DNA of 64,000 bases from Eurosta solidaginis (Eukaryota; Arthropoda; Insecta; Diptera; Tephritidae). This document shows, piece after piece, positions 35,513-47,719 of the stretch. The notes beneath the pieces are model-generated. The model saw only the letters and a list, made by a program, of their open reading frames with translations, searched no databases and had not been told where the DNA came from. Each line of letters opens with the position of its first letter. The stretch's first letter is position 1. A program made the translations under genes and the position numbers. The stretch lies in NCBI RefSeq assembly GCF_040869045.1, contig NC_090319.1, forward strand, positions 173,264,645 through 173,328,644, in the 5' to 3' direction.

Positions 35513-36045
35513 AAAATAATGGAATACTTTTTAGGTCCTTGTGGCAATACGTAGGCTGCTGAATGTAGAATCATCTTCATTGAATACATCTATATTTTAT
35601 ATCGCGTTACTTTGTTAATTTTTTTGTAATGATATGTGTTTCGGAAATGCAACCTTTTAGCACCACTAATGTACGTAGTATATGGCACTGGTAAATGGTC
35701 ACCAAAGATAATAAAACTATGTCAATTCCATCTCAACGGAGCTGCTTTTACAGTTCTTAAGATAAGCAAAGCAATCACGTAGTTTCCTACATATAATGTA
35801 AATAGGAATTAATAAAGAAAAGTTTACTCTTATTAGAAAAAAAAACTATTCGCAATAATGTAAAATAAGTGAAAGACTAAGATAATAGAAAATTTTAGAG
35901 TGTACGTTTATAAATAAATACTTATTTAAGCAATGAAACAACGTAACAACAATTCTACAATGGAACCCTACAACCTGTTTGCGCAAACAACGTTGGAGCA
36001 TCCTCCGTAATGTAAGTCTCAACCTAATGTAAATTACCATATATA
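35513..36045. other. Unassigned AT-rich DNA between RTE copy and Helitron
   Basis: No gene, LTR or terminal repeat recognised. Confidence 0.35.
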
Positions 36046-36089
36046 TCTATATATATAAAAATGGTGTGAAAAATGTATAGTAATTCATC

Positions 36090-36720
36090 AATTGAGAACG
36101 GCAAGCCCGATTTGGCTCAAATTTTTTTTCAGTTCTTCGTAATTGCTAGGAGAAGATTTTTACGAAAGAAAATTTTGGGAAAACCCTGCGGAAAAGTCGG
36201 AAAATTGGAGAAATCGAAAATTGAGAACGGCAGGACCGATTTCGCTCCAATTTTTTTTTTTCAGTTCTTCGTAATTGATAGGAGAAGGTTTTTACGAAAG
36301 AAAATTTTGGGAAAACCCTGCGGAAAAGTCGGAAAATTGGAGAAATCAAAAATTTATAACGGCAGGACCGATTTGGCTCAAAATTTTTTTCGTTTCTTCG
36401 TAATTGCTAGGAGAAGGTTTCTACGAAAAAAAATTTTGGGAAAACCCTGCGGAAAAGTCGGAAAATTGGAGAAATCGAAAATTGAGAACGGCAGGACCGA
36501 TTTGGCTCAAATTTTTTTTCATTTTTTCTTAATTACTATTAGAAGGTTTTTACGAAAGAAAATTTTGGGAAAACCCTGCGGAAAAGCCGGAAATATGGAG
36601 AAATCGAAAATTGAGAACGGCAGGACCGATTTGGCACACATTTTTTTTCAGTTTTTTCGTAATTGCTAGGAGTAGGTTTTTAGGAAAGAAAAGTCAGAAA
36701 ATAGGAGAAATCGAAATTTG
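36090..36720 (+). repeat. Five ~128-bp tandem repeats near Helitron 5' end
   Basis: Unit marked by GAGAACGGCAGGACCGATTT, recurring at about 36,095, 36,221, 36,357, 36,484 and 36,613. Because it is read without stops it gives a repetitive open frame (FLRKKILGKPCGK), not believed to be a gene. The same repeat lies upstream of the Rep gene, where a promoter would be expected. Confidence 0.85.
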
Positions 36721-37042
36721 ATTATTAATATAACGAGATAAATAACAGATTGTGCTGTGTTTTTGTAAGTTTCGGATAATTGTGAATTTCATTGTGATAA
36801 AATTGCATTTTGAGTGGAGAAATTAAAGGGATAAATAACAGATGGCGCTGTGCTTAGTTTGAGCGTAATTTGACAGGTACACTTTTCTCATTGTCATTTT
36901 TTATTAAACAAATGTGCTATTTTTCTTGCTGCAATTGATTCGAGTTTTTCTGATTTTCGTGTTCATCAATTTATTTTTCTGTTTTCGGATAATCATATAT
37001 CGCGTATAACATCCATAAACGGTCTGCGTTGATATCGGCTCA

Positions 37043-40000
37043 TTGTCTGTCGTATGCCAGCATTGCAATGCTTTGAAGTTTCAATCAGAAACCCCCGGCT
37101 TATGCTGCGATGGTGGCAAAGTGAAATTACCCGTTTTAACCCACCCGCCAGAGCCATTGTATTCGTTACTCTATGGAAATACAATCCAATCAAAACATTT
37201 TCTAGAGAATACACAAAAATATAACGGATGCTTCCAAATGACATCATTTGGAGCCCAAGTTGTTGATGTACCCGGCTACAATCCCACTTTTAAGGTAATG
37301 ATGTCCCATTATTATCAAAACATGAACAATTATTGTTATATTTTTTCGAAATTGCTTCCAAACATTCAGATTCAAGGGCAAATTCACCATCGAGCGGGCG
37401 CTTTGTTACCACTACCGAACGAAGATCATAAGTTCCTTCAGATCTATTTCGTTGGTGATTCGGCAATTGAACTAGATCAGCGTTGTGCAATTTTTACTGC
37501 GACTAAACGTGAAATGATCGAACAATTACAAAATCTTCTGCATGAGCATAATGAATTGGTCAAATTGTTCAAAACAGCATTGGATATGATGCCTTCAGAC
37601 GACCGCAAAATCATTATTAGAGCAGACAAAAGACCCGCTGGAGGTCATGCAAGACAATTCAATGCTCCCACTATCAATGTAGTCGCAGTGGTGATTGTTG
37701 GCGAGAATAAGGAATCACGCGATATTGTTCTTTACCGTCGGGATGGTGGACAATTGAAGCGCGTTTACGAGACGCATCGGTCATATGATTCACTTCAATA
37801 CCCGTTGATGTTCTGTCGTGGAGAGGATGGATATCACTTCAATATAAAGATGGTTAATCGAACGACAGGTTTGTTTACAAGTCATCACTTCTATTTTATT
37901 TTGCAACCGAGTTCGAATTCATATTTCAGGAGAAGAAACGAATAAGAAGGTCAGCTCAATGAATTTTTATGCTTATCGTTTGCTGATTCGGCGCGATGTT
38001 GACATTAATCTGTTGAGATATCGCCGATTGTTTCAACAGTACTGCGTTGACATGTACGTCAAGGTCGAAACGGAGCGCCTCAATTTCATTCGTTTCAATC
38101 AGTCCAAGTTACGATCAGATGAATACATACACTTGCGTGATGCCTTGGCTACTGAAGGAGACGTAACCAACATCAGTTGTTTGACCATTCTTCCAGCTAC
38201 TAACGTTGGAAGCCCGCGCCACATGCATGGGTACGCTCAGGATGCGATGACGTATGTGGGGAATTACGGACGGCCGGATTTATTCATCACGTTCACTTGC
38301 AATCCGAAATGGCCTGAAATTACGAATCTCTTGCTGACAGAACATCCAGCGATCGACATGACATCATTGCACGAGTGTTCATACAAAAGATCAAAGTACT
38401 CATGGATTACATCGTTAAGCATAAGGTTTTTGGCATAATCCGTTGTTGGATGTACTCGGTTGAATGGCAGAAACGTGGCTTACCACATGCACACATTTTG
38501 CTTTGGATGCTCGACACGATCCGCCCAGATGATATTGATTCGATCATTTCGGCCGAAAAACCAGATCCAGAAACTGATCCGGAGCTGTATTCCGTTGTGA
38601 CAACGAACACGATCCATGGGCCTTGCGGAGTCCACAACCCAGACTCGCCGTGCATGAAAAACGGAAATTGCACAAAGCGTTTCCCCCGTCCGTTGGTGGC
38701 TGACACCATCTCTGGAATCGACGGATATCCATTGTATCGGCGTCGTTCTCCAGATAACAAGGGCAAATCAATCGTGATGAAAGTGAAAGGAAACAATGTC
38801 ATCGTCGATAACCGCTGGATCGTTCCATATTGTCCGCTTTTGTCGAAAACGTTCTCAACTCACTGCAATGTTGAGTACTGCAATTCCATTAAATCCATCA
38901 AATACGTTTGCAAATATGTGAACAAAGGGAGCGACATGGCGGTATTTGGCAATGTCGAACCGAATGCAAACGGCGAGGTAACGCAATTTCCACTTGGACG
39001 TTACGTGAGTTGTAACGAGGCAATTTGGCGGCTGTTTTCGTTTCCGATTATGAACGTCACCCGACTGTGGTACATTTGGCAGTACACTTGGAGAACGGCC
39101 AGCGTGTCTACTTTACGGACGCAAATGCAGCGCAAAGAGCAGAACAGCCACCAGCTACAACGTTGACAAATTTCTTTTCGACATGCGAAAGCGATCCGTT
39201 CGCACGGACTTTACTATGTTCGGAAATGCCACGCTATTATACATTTAACGCTACACCAAAGAGGTTTCAACGCCGGAAAAAAGGTAATGTTGTTGCTGGC
39301 TTTACTGATGTCTATTCCACCGATGCTCTCGGACGAATATACACAGTTCATCGACGCCAAGACGAATGCTTCTATCTTCGCTTGCTTTTGGTTAACATCA
39401 GAGGCCCTACATCCTTCGATTCCCTGCGTACTGTGGATGGTGTGCTATGCGCCACTTTTCGAGAGGCTTGCCAACATTTGAATTTGCTTGAAAACGATAC
39501 ACATTGGGACTCCACTCTCCCCGATGCAAATGTTTCTTCGCCAGCGAGTCAAACTCGTACATTGTTTGCGATCATCATAGCCGCATGTCATCCATCGGAC
39601 CCGACCCTATTGTGGGACAAAGATGGCTGACGACAATTTACGCAGATTTCGCATGACAAATTTGAATTTCGATCTTCAAATTAATGACGACATGCGCAAC
39701 GAAGCGTTAGTTCTGATCGAAGACATGTGCATCCTCATGTGCGGCAGTCTGGTGTCGACATTGGGAATGCCAGCGCCAAATCGTTCGATAAACGATGCAT
39801 TCAATCGGGAGCTGCAACGGGAGCAAGACTATGATCGAGATGAGCTGGCCGAAAGAGTCCGAACAAATATGCAGCTGTTGAATGCAGAGCAGAAGAACGT
39901 GTACGGTTCCCTGATGAAGGCTGTTGACGATGGAACGGGAGGCATTTACTTTCTCGATGCTCCCGGTGGGACAGGAAAAACATTCGTCATTTCTTTGATT

Positions 40001-41199
40001 CTGGCTACAATTCGGGCAAGATCTCAAATTGCGTTGGCTGTTTCTTCCTCTGGCATTGCTGCCACATTGTTGGAAGGCGGTCGAACTGCATATTCAGCTT
40101 TAAAACTGCCGATGAATCTACTCATGGTAGACAAGCCAACGTGCACAATGACCAAGAATTCAGCGACAGCGAAATTGATGCGGGAATGCAAAATCATCAT
40201 TTGGGATGAATGCACGATGTCGCATAAACGAGCTTTTGAGGCAGTTGACCGAACGATGAAGGATTTACGAGGTGATTCGAGACAATTTGGCGGGGCTATG
40301 ATATTGCTCTCCGGAGATTTTCGCCAAACGTTACCTGTCATCCCGAAATCTACCGCTGCCGATGAACTTAATGCATGCCTGAAATCGTCGTCTTTGTGGC
40401 GGCATGTCAAGAAGTTGAAATTGACCACGAACATGAGAGTTGCGTTGCAGAACGACTCATCGGCTCTTGAATTCTTGAGACAACTGCTGGCGCTTGGCAA
40501 TGGCCAAATACCTGTTGATGTTTCCACTGGATTAATATCGTTCCCGGCAAATTTTTGCGAGTTCACATCGTCGAAAGAAGAACTCATCACCAAAGTGTTC
40601 CCCGGCATTGCACAGAATTATAAAAATGTCGATTGGATTAGTGAACGGGCAATACTTGCAGCGAAGAATAAGGACGTCGATAGCTTGCATTTGATTATCC
40701 AAAGTCAAATAGCCGGAGAACTGCATTCGTACAAATCCGTTGAGACCGTGCCCGACGAGGATGAAGCGACAAACTATCCAACAGAATTTTTGAACTCGCT
40801 TGATGTGCCAGGAACTCCGCCGCATAATTTAAAATTGAAAGAGGGATCGATCATAATCACGTTGCGGAATCTGGATCATCCGAAATTGTGCAACGGTACG
40901 CGGTTGTCCGTCAAGAAACTGATGAAAAATGTGATTCAAGCTACGATCATCAAGAGCAAATTCAAGGGAGAGGAAGTCCTTATCCCACGAATTCAGTTTC
41001 CCGTTCGATTATCTTTTGCGATGACAATAAATCGCAATGCCAATCGTTGGAAGTCTGTGGGATTGATCTCGAATTTCCCTGTTTTTCGCACGGTCAGCTG
41101 AACGTTGCCTGTTCGCGTGTTGGTAGAACGTCTTCGTTGTTTGTTTTTGCGCCGGAAAACAAAACAAAAAACATTGTTCATCATATGGCTCCCTACTGA
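37043..41199 (+). pseudogene. Helitron Rep-helicase
   Basis: Single large protein combining a HUH endonuclease (Rep) and a Pif1-type helicase. N-terminal region 37,043-38,350 (Helitron-like N domain, PRHMHGYAQDAM, PDLFITFTCNPKWPEI). Rep: HUH motif RGLPHAHILLW (38,474-38,506) and two-Tyr motif KYVCKYVNKGSD (about 38,900). Helicase: Walker A APGGTGKT (39,960), Walker B IIWDECTM (40,200), LSGDFRQTLPVI (40,310) and the last motif QLNVACSRVGR (41,097). Frame changes near 38,352, 39,050 (one base lost), 39,618 and 41,030. The break at 37,869-37,929 is different: it looks like a 61-bp intron. The start at 37,043 is approximate, as the frame may begin farther upstream. Confidence 0.92.
37869..37929 (+). 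other. Putative 61-bp intron in the Helitron gene
   Basis: Begins GTTTGTTTAC after ACAG and ends TATTTCAG before GAGAAG. Removing it joins the two frames exactly, restoring the conserved order up to MNFYAYR with no lost or extra codon. Size and AT-rich, pyrimidine-rich 3' end fit short dipteran introns. Confidence 0.75.
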
Positions 41200-41583
41200 T
41201 TTCAATTGCGTTCAAATAAATAAGATTTAAATTTGAACTATTTGTGTTTTATTATCCTTGAAGTTTATCTGAAGGCGTTAAATTGGGGGGTGCCACACCT
41301 CTTTTCTAAATGAAAGGAAAAGGGAAAGGGGGAAAAAAGGGAAAGAGAAAGGGAAATGGAAATGGGAAATGAATAGGAAGGGGAAAGAAAAAGGAAAAAT
41401 AAAGAAATATTTAAAGGAGAAAAGGGGGAGAAAGCGAACGGAGAGGTAAAGCTTGAGATAGGAAGCGAGGTGCAGAATTTTTATAGGGGCTTCTAAATGA
41501 CAAATGCTTCCGTTTCCAGGAAAAGTTTGTAAAGCACTGGAAGGAATATTACCGGGCAAGATAACATCTGCCGGGCCAGCTAG

Positions 41584-42430
41584 TATATATATATATATAT
41601 GGGGTATTCCATCCCATTTCGACCAATTTTGAACCCGACCCCTTTAGAATTGGCTGAAAGCTTTTATTCTTTTTCTAGCTTATGAAAGACGTTTTTCAGA
41701 AGTTTTTCAAATTTTTTCATCCAACTCAAAAAAAGTTATGAATTTAAAAAAAAACACGTTTTTGTTTTCAAAATGCTATAACTTTTTCAAAAATTGACTT
41801 TGGGATCTTTTGTTTTTTTAAATTTGTTTTTCGGAAAAAATTCAAAAAAAAATTTAATTTTTTTTTTAATTTTTCAGTTTTTCGAGATTTTTCGAATTTT
41901 GCCCTTTTTTCTCATAAAAAAACAATCAATTCTGCAATCATCCCCACTAATCCCGGAGTGGACCGAGAAGTTTTTTTTTTTTAATTGAAAAAAAAAACTT
42001 TAAAATTTTGTTTGTATTTTTTCCGAAAAGTACATTTAAAAACATATTTAAAAAAAATGATCCCAAACGGTCAATTTTTGAAAAAGTTATAGCATTTTGA
42101 AAAAAAACACCGTTTTTTTCAAAATATTTAAAACTTATTTTGAGTTGGAAAACGGTGTTTTTTTCAAAATGCTATAACTTTTTCAAAAATTTACCGCTTG
42201 GAATCATTTTTTTTTAAATATGTTTTTAAATGTACTTTTCGGAAAAATACAAAAAAAATTTTCGGCCCACTCTGGGATTAGTGGGGATGATTGCAGAATT
42301 GATTGAAGTTTTTTATGAGGAAAAAAAAGGGATAAATTCGAAAAATCTCGAAAAACTGAAAAATTACAAAAAATATTTATATATTTTTAAAAGTATGTAC
42401 AATGAATATAAAGATATAAATTTATAAAAT
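41584..42430. repeat. ~500-bp imperfect palindrome (foldback), with a third partial arm
   Basis: Centre near 42,135. Left arm 41,862-42,121 and right arm 42,148-42,370 are inverted copies, for example CAATCATCCCCACTAATCCC (41,934) against the reverse complement around 42,275-42,295, and ATGCTATAACTTTTTC on both sides. A direct third copy of the inner motif lies at 41,770-41,800. It is A/T-rich with no coding potential, and most like a foldback MITE. Confidence 0.8.
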
Positions 42431-42524
42431 CATCAATTAATACTTACATATTTGAAGAATGCGAATGCCTATTAGTTGTAGCAAGAAAAATACGAAAATC
42501 AATGCTGTTTGACATTTGCTTTCG

Positions 42525-42758
42525 CTATACAGAGTGCTGGCAATGCGAAAAGGGAGAAAAATTGCGAATGAGCAAAATGTGAATGCGAATGTCGAGATAC
42601 AGAGTACCGATTTTGAAATTTCGCGTATTTTTTCTTTCGCATCGCAATACAGAGTAGGCCCCCAGATATGACTTTGCTGCAAATTTCCACGAGTCGTAAT
42701 TTTCTCGTCCTCTTAATTTTTCAATTTTGTCAATTCCCATTGTAATTTGTACAAGCAC
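42525..42758 (-). pseudogene. Ty1/copia gag N-terminal scrap
   Basis: Minus-strand frame whose first third, IEKLRGRENYDSWKFAAKSY, matches the conserved start of copia-type gag polyproteins. Similarity ends there and the rest is out of frame. No copia LTR was identified on either side. 42,759-43,084 holds nothing I can name. Confidence 0.65.
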
Positions 42759-43084
42759 GTGATTCTAACCTCAAAATCACCACAATTGCTCACCGCAAGT
42801 AATATGTGCATAAATATAAAAAAATTGATCGCAAAGTGAACAGATCCTTCAGCAAATGTTTATACTTTAAATATATTGGCAATTATTTCATAGGATAAAC
42901 ATGAGGCCCATAACCTGTTGTAAGTTTTGTGAAATATGTTATTGCCTTGCAGATAAAAAACACGTCTTGCTGGTTATATTAACGATGTTAGAGAGAGCGA
43001 TTTTAATAAAGATAACTTTTGCATATCGATATACATTACATAGTATAAATACAATGTTAATTCACAATATATTCTTTTCACTTG

Positions 43085-43910
43085 TCCGTTTCCCCTTGGT
43101 ACGACAGTGGCTATCAATAGATGCTGGATGTTTTCACTCCGCAGTACTGCTTAAATGGCGTGGATGTAAAAGCCGTTCCTCTGTCTGAGACAATTCGTTT
43201 CGGGTTACCGAAAACAGACGACTGCTTCTTCAGATGGACGACTACTTCTTCAGCGCCTGTGCTACGAGATGGTATAACCAAACAAATTTTGAGAACGCAT
43301 CGACAATTACCAATAAATAGACGTAACGCTTGCTGGGGCCGAATCGTTACATAAGATCCGTGATGGAATGCCGTTTTTTACATTACAACAGCTCCGAAAT
43401 AGTTATTGGATTAATGAAATATGTGAACTAGGGACAACGAGTACTCTTTAGATCCATAATATATTATTAGTTTTTTAAATAGCTGGATAGCCTAATTTTT
43501 ATCGCTTGAGTTATAATAGTTTTCGATCCGTGATCTTGTGTTGCGATTCCATAGCTGGTTTTCTCCATATGGCCAACGTGGTCAATATGGTACGTGCCCA
43601 GTGGACGATGGCCCTTGCATATTGGCTCTAAGTAACCTTCCTTTTTACACGCCTTTGCGTCCGAAATGATCCATTGTATGCAACATCTCAATATTTGCTT
43701 TACCTTCGCTGAAATTTGTGGTATGTAGTACGTTTTTTCGACGATATCTTGTGTTGCCTTCGCTGCGAAATGGCCCTTATTGTGTGCTATTCTAATAATT
43801 TCATCCACTATTAATGGCGGCACCACTACAAGTTCCTTAATGAGATCTTTGTATAACACGCCACGTTTCATGTAGAAGTCCTGGTAGGAGTCCTTCTCCA
43901 GAATTTTCAT
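43085..43910 (-). pseudogene. Integrase of mdg3-like gypsy
   Basis: Minus strand 43,467-43,910 has the zinc-binding HNKGHFAAKAT...CCIQW region and the core start GTYHIDHVGHMEK with the first catalytic Asp. A second block (43,085-43,275) continues the core with FGNPKRIVSDRGTAFTS, giving the second Asp. About 200 bp between them (43,276-43,466) is unrelated or rearranged. The Glu of the triad is not seen, since the frame ends near 43,085 at GETDK. Confidence 0.72.
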
Positions 43911-44016
43911 AACTGCTTTTGCCCATTCATTTTGAGCTACTCAGAGCGTCGACATGCCACATTTTAGATACCGATCGATGTTCCAATGTGTATGTAAAAT
44001 CCTGCAAGAATAGTGC

Positions 44017-44631
44017 CTAGTGCGAGACTCTTAAAGGAACGTTTCTTTTCCGCATAGTCATCGTGAATGCATTGCAGTCAGCCACGATTTTAAACGGAAT
44101 GCCTATTAAATACACGCGCCACTTCTTCAACGCAGCTATAATGACCAAAACCTCAAGCTCATATGAGTGATATTGCTTTTCCGTTTCTTTGGTCTTGCGG
44201 CTCATATACTGTACGGGGTGGTACTGTTGGTCTTCACTGTCTTTTTGGAGAAGTACCGCACCGTAACCATACATTGACACATCAGTGTGTACTTTCGTTG
44301 CCGGTTTTGGGTTTTATAGATTCAGTACGGGTGCATTAATTAACGCTCCTTTTAGTTGTTGAAACGCTGCGACTTGATCACTTCCAAGTACAAACTTGGT
44401 GCCCTGCCGCAAAAGGTCTGACACTGGTTTAGCGACCACTGCATACCCATTTATAAAACGTTTAAAATATGAGGTCAGCCCTAAAAACCTCTGAACCGAT
44501 TTCTCGCCTTTGGACATTGGAAAATTCTCGACTGCGCACGTTTTTGCTTTCGAATGTGCATTTTCTACGATATAGCCTAGAAAATCAACTTTTTCTAACA
44601 GAAATTGACATTTCTCCCATTTTATTCTCAT
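44017..44631 (-). pseudogene. RT C-terminus and RNase H of mdg3-like gypsy
   Basis: 44,314-44,631 encodes the RT thumb (KWEKCQFLLEKVDFLGYIV, RFLGLTSYFKRFI); 44,017-44,280 encodes RNase H (GAVLLQ, YHSYELEVLVIIAAL, KIVADCNAF; the usual T-D in that box is A-D). Frames differ, with a break at about 44,300. The upstream RT half with the catalytic Asp box is missing, cut off by the RTE insertion. Confidence 0.8.
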
Positions 44632-44639
44632 ATTGTACT

Positions 44640-46664
44640 CTTACTTACTTACTTAATTGGCGCTTAACCGTCTAAACGGTTATGGCCGTCCAACAAGGCA
44701 CGCCAGTCGCTCCTTCGCTCCGCCAACCGGCGCCAATTGGTCACACCAAGGGAGTTTAAATCGTTTTCCACCTGGTCCCTCCAACGGAGTGGGGGCCGCC
44801 CTCTACCTCTGCTTCCATAGGCGGGTTTCCGATAGAAACACTTTATTGGCCGGAGCAGTGTTGATGTTGTTGCTAGTGTTGATGTTGGTTCCCAAATAAA
44901 CGAAGTTTTTTACTATTTCGAAATTATGGCTGCCAACAGTAGCGTGGTTGCCAAGGCGCATATGCGCTGACTCTTTGCTCGATGACAGCAGGTACTTCGT
45001 TTTGTCCTCATTCACCATTAAACCCATCTTTACCGATTCTTTTTTCAGTTTGGAGTAAGCAGAGCTAACAGCGCGGGTGTTTAGGCCGATGATATCAATG
45101 TCATCAGCATATGCCAGTAATTGCACGCTTTTATAGTATATTGTTCCAGTGCGGTTAAGTTCTTCAGCTAGATAATTTTCCCCAACATCAAATTAAAGAA
45201 ATCGCACGATAGGGGGTCACCCTGTCTGAAACCTCGTTTAGTTTTGAACGGTTCGGATAGGTCCTTCCCAATTCTGACTGAGCTGATGGTGTTGCTCAAC
45301 GTCATTTTGCACAGCCGTATAAGCTTTGCGGGGAAACCAAATTCAGACATAGCTGCATATAGGCAGCTCCTTTTCGTGCTGTGGAAGGCGGCTTTAAAGT
45401 GGACGAAGAGGTGATGTGTGTCGATTCTTTTTTCACGGGTTTTTTCCAAGATTTGGCGCACTGTGAAAATCTTGTCGATGGTAGATTTACCAAGTCCGAA
45501 GCCGCACTGATAAGGTCCAATCAGCCGGTTCACGGTGGGCTTCAATCTTTCGCACAATACACTTGAAAGGACCTTATATGCGATATTGAGAAGGCTGATT
45601 CCACAATAATTGGTGCATTTTGCAGTATCCCCCTTCTTGTGGACTGCGCAAAGAACACTTAGATTCCAACCGTCGGGTATGCACTCTTCCGCCCATATTT
45701 TGCTAAGAAGCTGCTGCATGCGCCTTACCAACTCCTCGCCGCCGTACTTGAATAGCTCCGCAGGCAATCCATCAGCACCCACGGCCTTGTTGTTTTTCAA
45801 TCTGGTTATTGCTATTCTAACATCGTCATAATCGGGCGGGGGACATATATTCCATCATCATCGATTGCGGGATCGGGTTCTTCATCTCTGCGCGCTGAAT
45901 TGCTGCCCTCCATCATCTAAGCACTCTCTGGACATCAGTTACAAGGTCGCCGTTTTCGTTCCTACAGGAGTTTGCCCCGGTCTTAAAACCTTCCGTCTGT
46001 CGCCGTATTTTTTGGTAAAATTTTCGGGCGTTATTCCTGGTGGCTAGCAGCTCAAGCTCCTCGCACTCACGCCTTTCTGCTTCTGCTTTTTTCTTCCTGA
46101 AAAGGCGTCTCGCTTCCTTTTTCAACTAACGATAATGTTGACACACTCCTCTTCTCGCGCTCGCTTTTAACGTAGCCCTGTAGGCAGCGTCTTTTCTTTC
46201 AGTTGCAACGCGGCATTCTTCATCGTACCAGTTGTTTTTTCGGTCGCCGGTAACCAATTTTTTCCTCGGCAGCAGTACGAAGTGCTTTGGAAATATGCTC
46301 CCACTGCCCCTGTATTCCTTCAGGATGAGTTGTGCTCTCAGAGAGCAGGTGTGAGAGTTGAGTTGCGAAATTATTGGCAGTCTGTTTTGATTGAAGCTTT
46401 TCGACGTCTAGCTTCCCTTGTGTTTTTTGTTCCTTGGTTTTAGCCGCGTTGAGGCGGGTGCGTATCTTGGCTGCAACGTGATAATGGTCCGAGTCGATGT
46501 TAGGTCCTCGGATCGTGCGCACATCTAAAACACTGGAGGCATGCCGTCCGTCTATCACAACACGATCGATCTGATTGCGAGTATTTCGATCAGGAGACAG
46601 CCATATAGCTTGATGTATCTTTTTATGCATGAACCTCGTGCTGGATATGACCATGTTTCGAGCA
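44640..46664 (-). pseudogene. RTE-type LINE, copy 2, with (TAAG)n tail
   Basis: Same family and orientation as 33,036-35,512, nearly identical where they overlap. It is 5'-truncated in the endonuclease (46,664). It ends on the left with a GC-rich 3' untranslated region (44,655-44,830) and a short TAAG repeat tail (TTACTTACTTACTTA on the plus strand), a typical RTE end. RT segments: NNKAVGADGLPAELFKYGG, KTKRGFRQGDPLSCDFFN and LLAYADDIDIIGL (45,110). Several frameshifts. No target duplication is seen, so the insertion may have gone with deletion of the host's protease/RT. Confidence 0.88.
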
Positions 46665-46809
46665 ATGTAAATTTAGGTACATTCTATTATTGAATACAAA
46701 AACAAAAACGTTTGAAAAGCAATATATCGGCACTCTGATGTTTGGGAATGTACTTAGCATTTTGTAGCAATGTAGGAGTATTACATATATGTATCTTGGG
46801 TTTCTCCTT

Positions 46810-47697
46810 TTTGGCCTGATATTGTTTCTTAGCACACTGCGCTAAACGATGATCTGGTTGACCACACCCGTAGCAAACTGTTTGCGTTTGTGCACAGCTA
46901 GTTGCTATACATATGCCCTACCATTCCACATCGGTAGCAACGCATTGAACTACCACTCCCTTGTGATTTAGAAGAAACCTCATTTTTTCCTCTTTAACCC
47001 TAGATTGATAAAGTTTTTACTGGGTTGGCGCCCGTTGCGAACATTTTCGTATACCAGGATTTTTTCCTTCAACTCTTGTATTTCCTTTGATTGGTACAGG
47101 TTACTTTTATTAGTCTTATCATCTAGTATGCCTTCGACAAAATATTCAATTAAACTACTATCGTCTAAATTTATAGGCTTGCCGATTTCAATGAGACTGT
47201 ATAAATATTCACGAAAGTCCTTATTGGGTCGTTTTCGGCGATTTTGAATAGCCCTATGAACCGCTGTGCCGAACTCTTCTTTCAACGAACGCTGTAATTA
47301 GATCCAATCTGAAACACCGCGCTGACTGCGAACGAACATTTTAGCCGCCCCCTTGAGTAGCTGCTTCCCATGTCACGGCAGCTGCATTTTCTTTGAACAC
47401 TTCCAGCCGTTCTCCGACAGTAGGATAACCAGAGCCACTAAACATAAGCATGGAGTGTTCAATGTTATGTAAGGTGAAGACCGCACGTCCACCACCGACG
47501 GCCGGTACAACAGCGCTTTCAACCGATACGCTTTCATCACTTGAATAATTATCGTCGCTTACAGTCAGGCCGAAGTGTTCACATAGTCGGTCTTGTAACA
47601 TTGCCTTTCTACAATTAGTTGAAAAATTCAATCCACTTAATTTATCTTTAAGTTCGTTAACTGTTAATCTAAAAATTTGTTCACGGTCCATGGTCAA
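46810..47697 (-). pseudogene. Gag of mdg3-like gypsy
   Basis: N-terminus at 47,697 (MTMDREQIFRLTVNELKDKL), a short helix-turn-helix stretch like a SAP domain; then an acidic Ser-rich segment; 46,980-47,285 is capsid C-terminal sequence (NKDFREYLYSLIEIGKP); and 46,850-46,965 encodes two CCHC zinc knuckles, CYRCGMVGHMYSN (last Cys lost) and CYGCGQPDHRLAQC. Frames shift between blocks near 47,300 and 46,970. Confidence 0.75.
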
Positions 47698-47719
47698 TAC
47701 AAACGTTAAAACTTACAAT

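Larger units (their letters stand above)
36046..41583 (+). mobile_element. Helitron, full length, degraded
   Basis: Rolling-circle transposon of 5.5 kb. The 5' end is TCTATATATATAAAAATGG (TC start preceded by A); the 3' end is CTAG (41,580-41,583) followed by T, with an imperfect hairpin at 41,551-41,574 about six bases before it, so insertion was between A and T as expected. It encodes one Rep-helicase gene and has a tandem-repeat block near the 5' end. Four frameshifts make it non-autonomous. Confidence 0.88.
43085..47697 (-). mobile_element. Degraded mdg3/blastopia-like gypsy element
   Basis: Minus-strand order right to left: gag with SAP-like N-terminus and zinc knuckles, a gap where protease and RT N-terminus should be (taken by an RTE LINE at 44,640-46,664), RT C-terminus, RNase H, integrase zinc finger and core. 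No LTRs could be placed. The RT/integrase motif style (TYHIDHVG, KRIVSDRGTAFTS) is mdg3/blastopia-like; tentative. Confidence 0.75.

Noticed and set aside
36073..36669. 198-codon repetitive frame in the Helitron
   Set aside because: Stop-free only because the repeated unit lacks stops; low-complexity Lys/Phe-rich product.
38352..38430. Second intron in the Helitron gene
   Set aside because: The two frames overlap and can be joined by a one-base shift; no GT...AG pair restores the protein.
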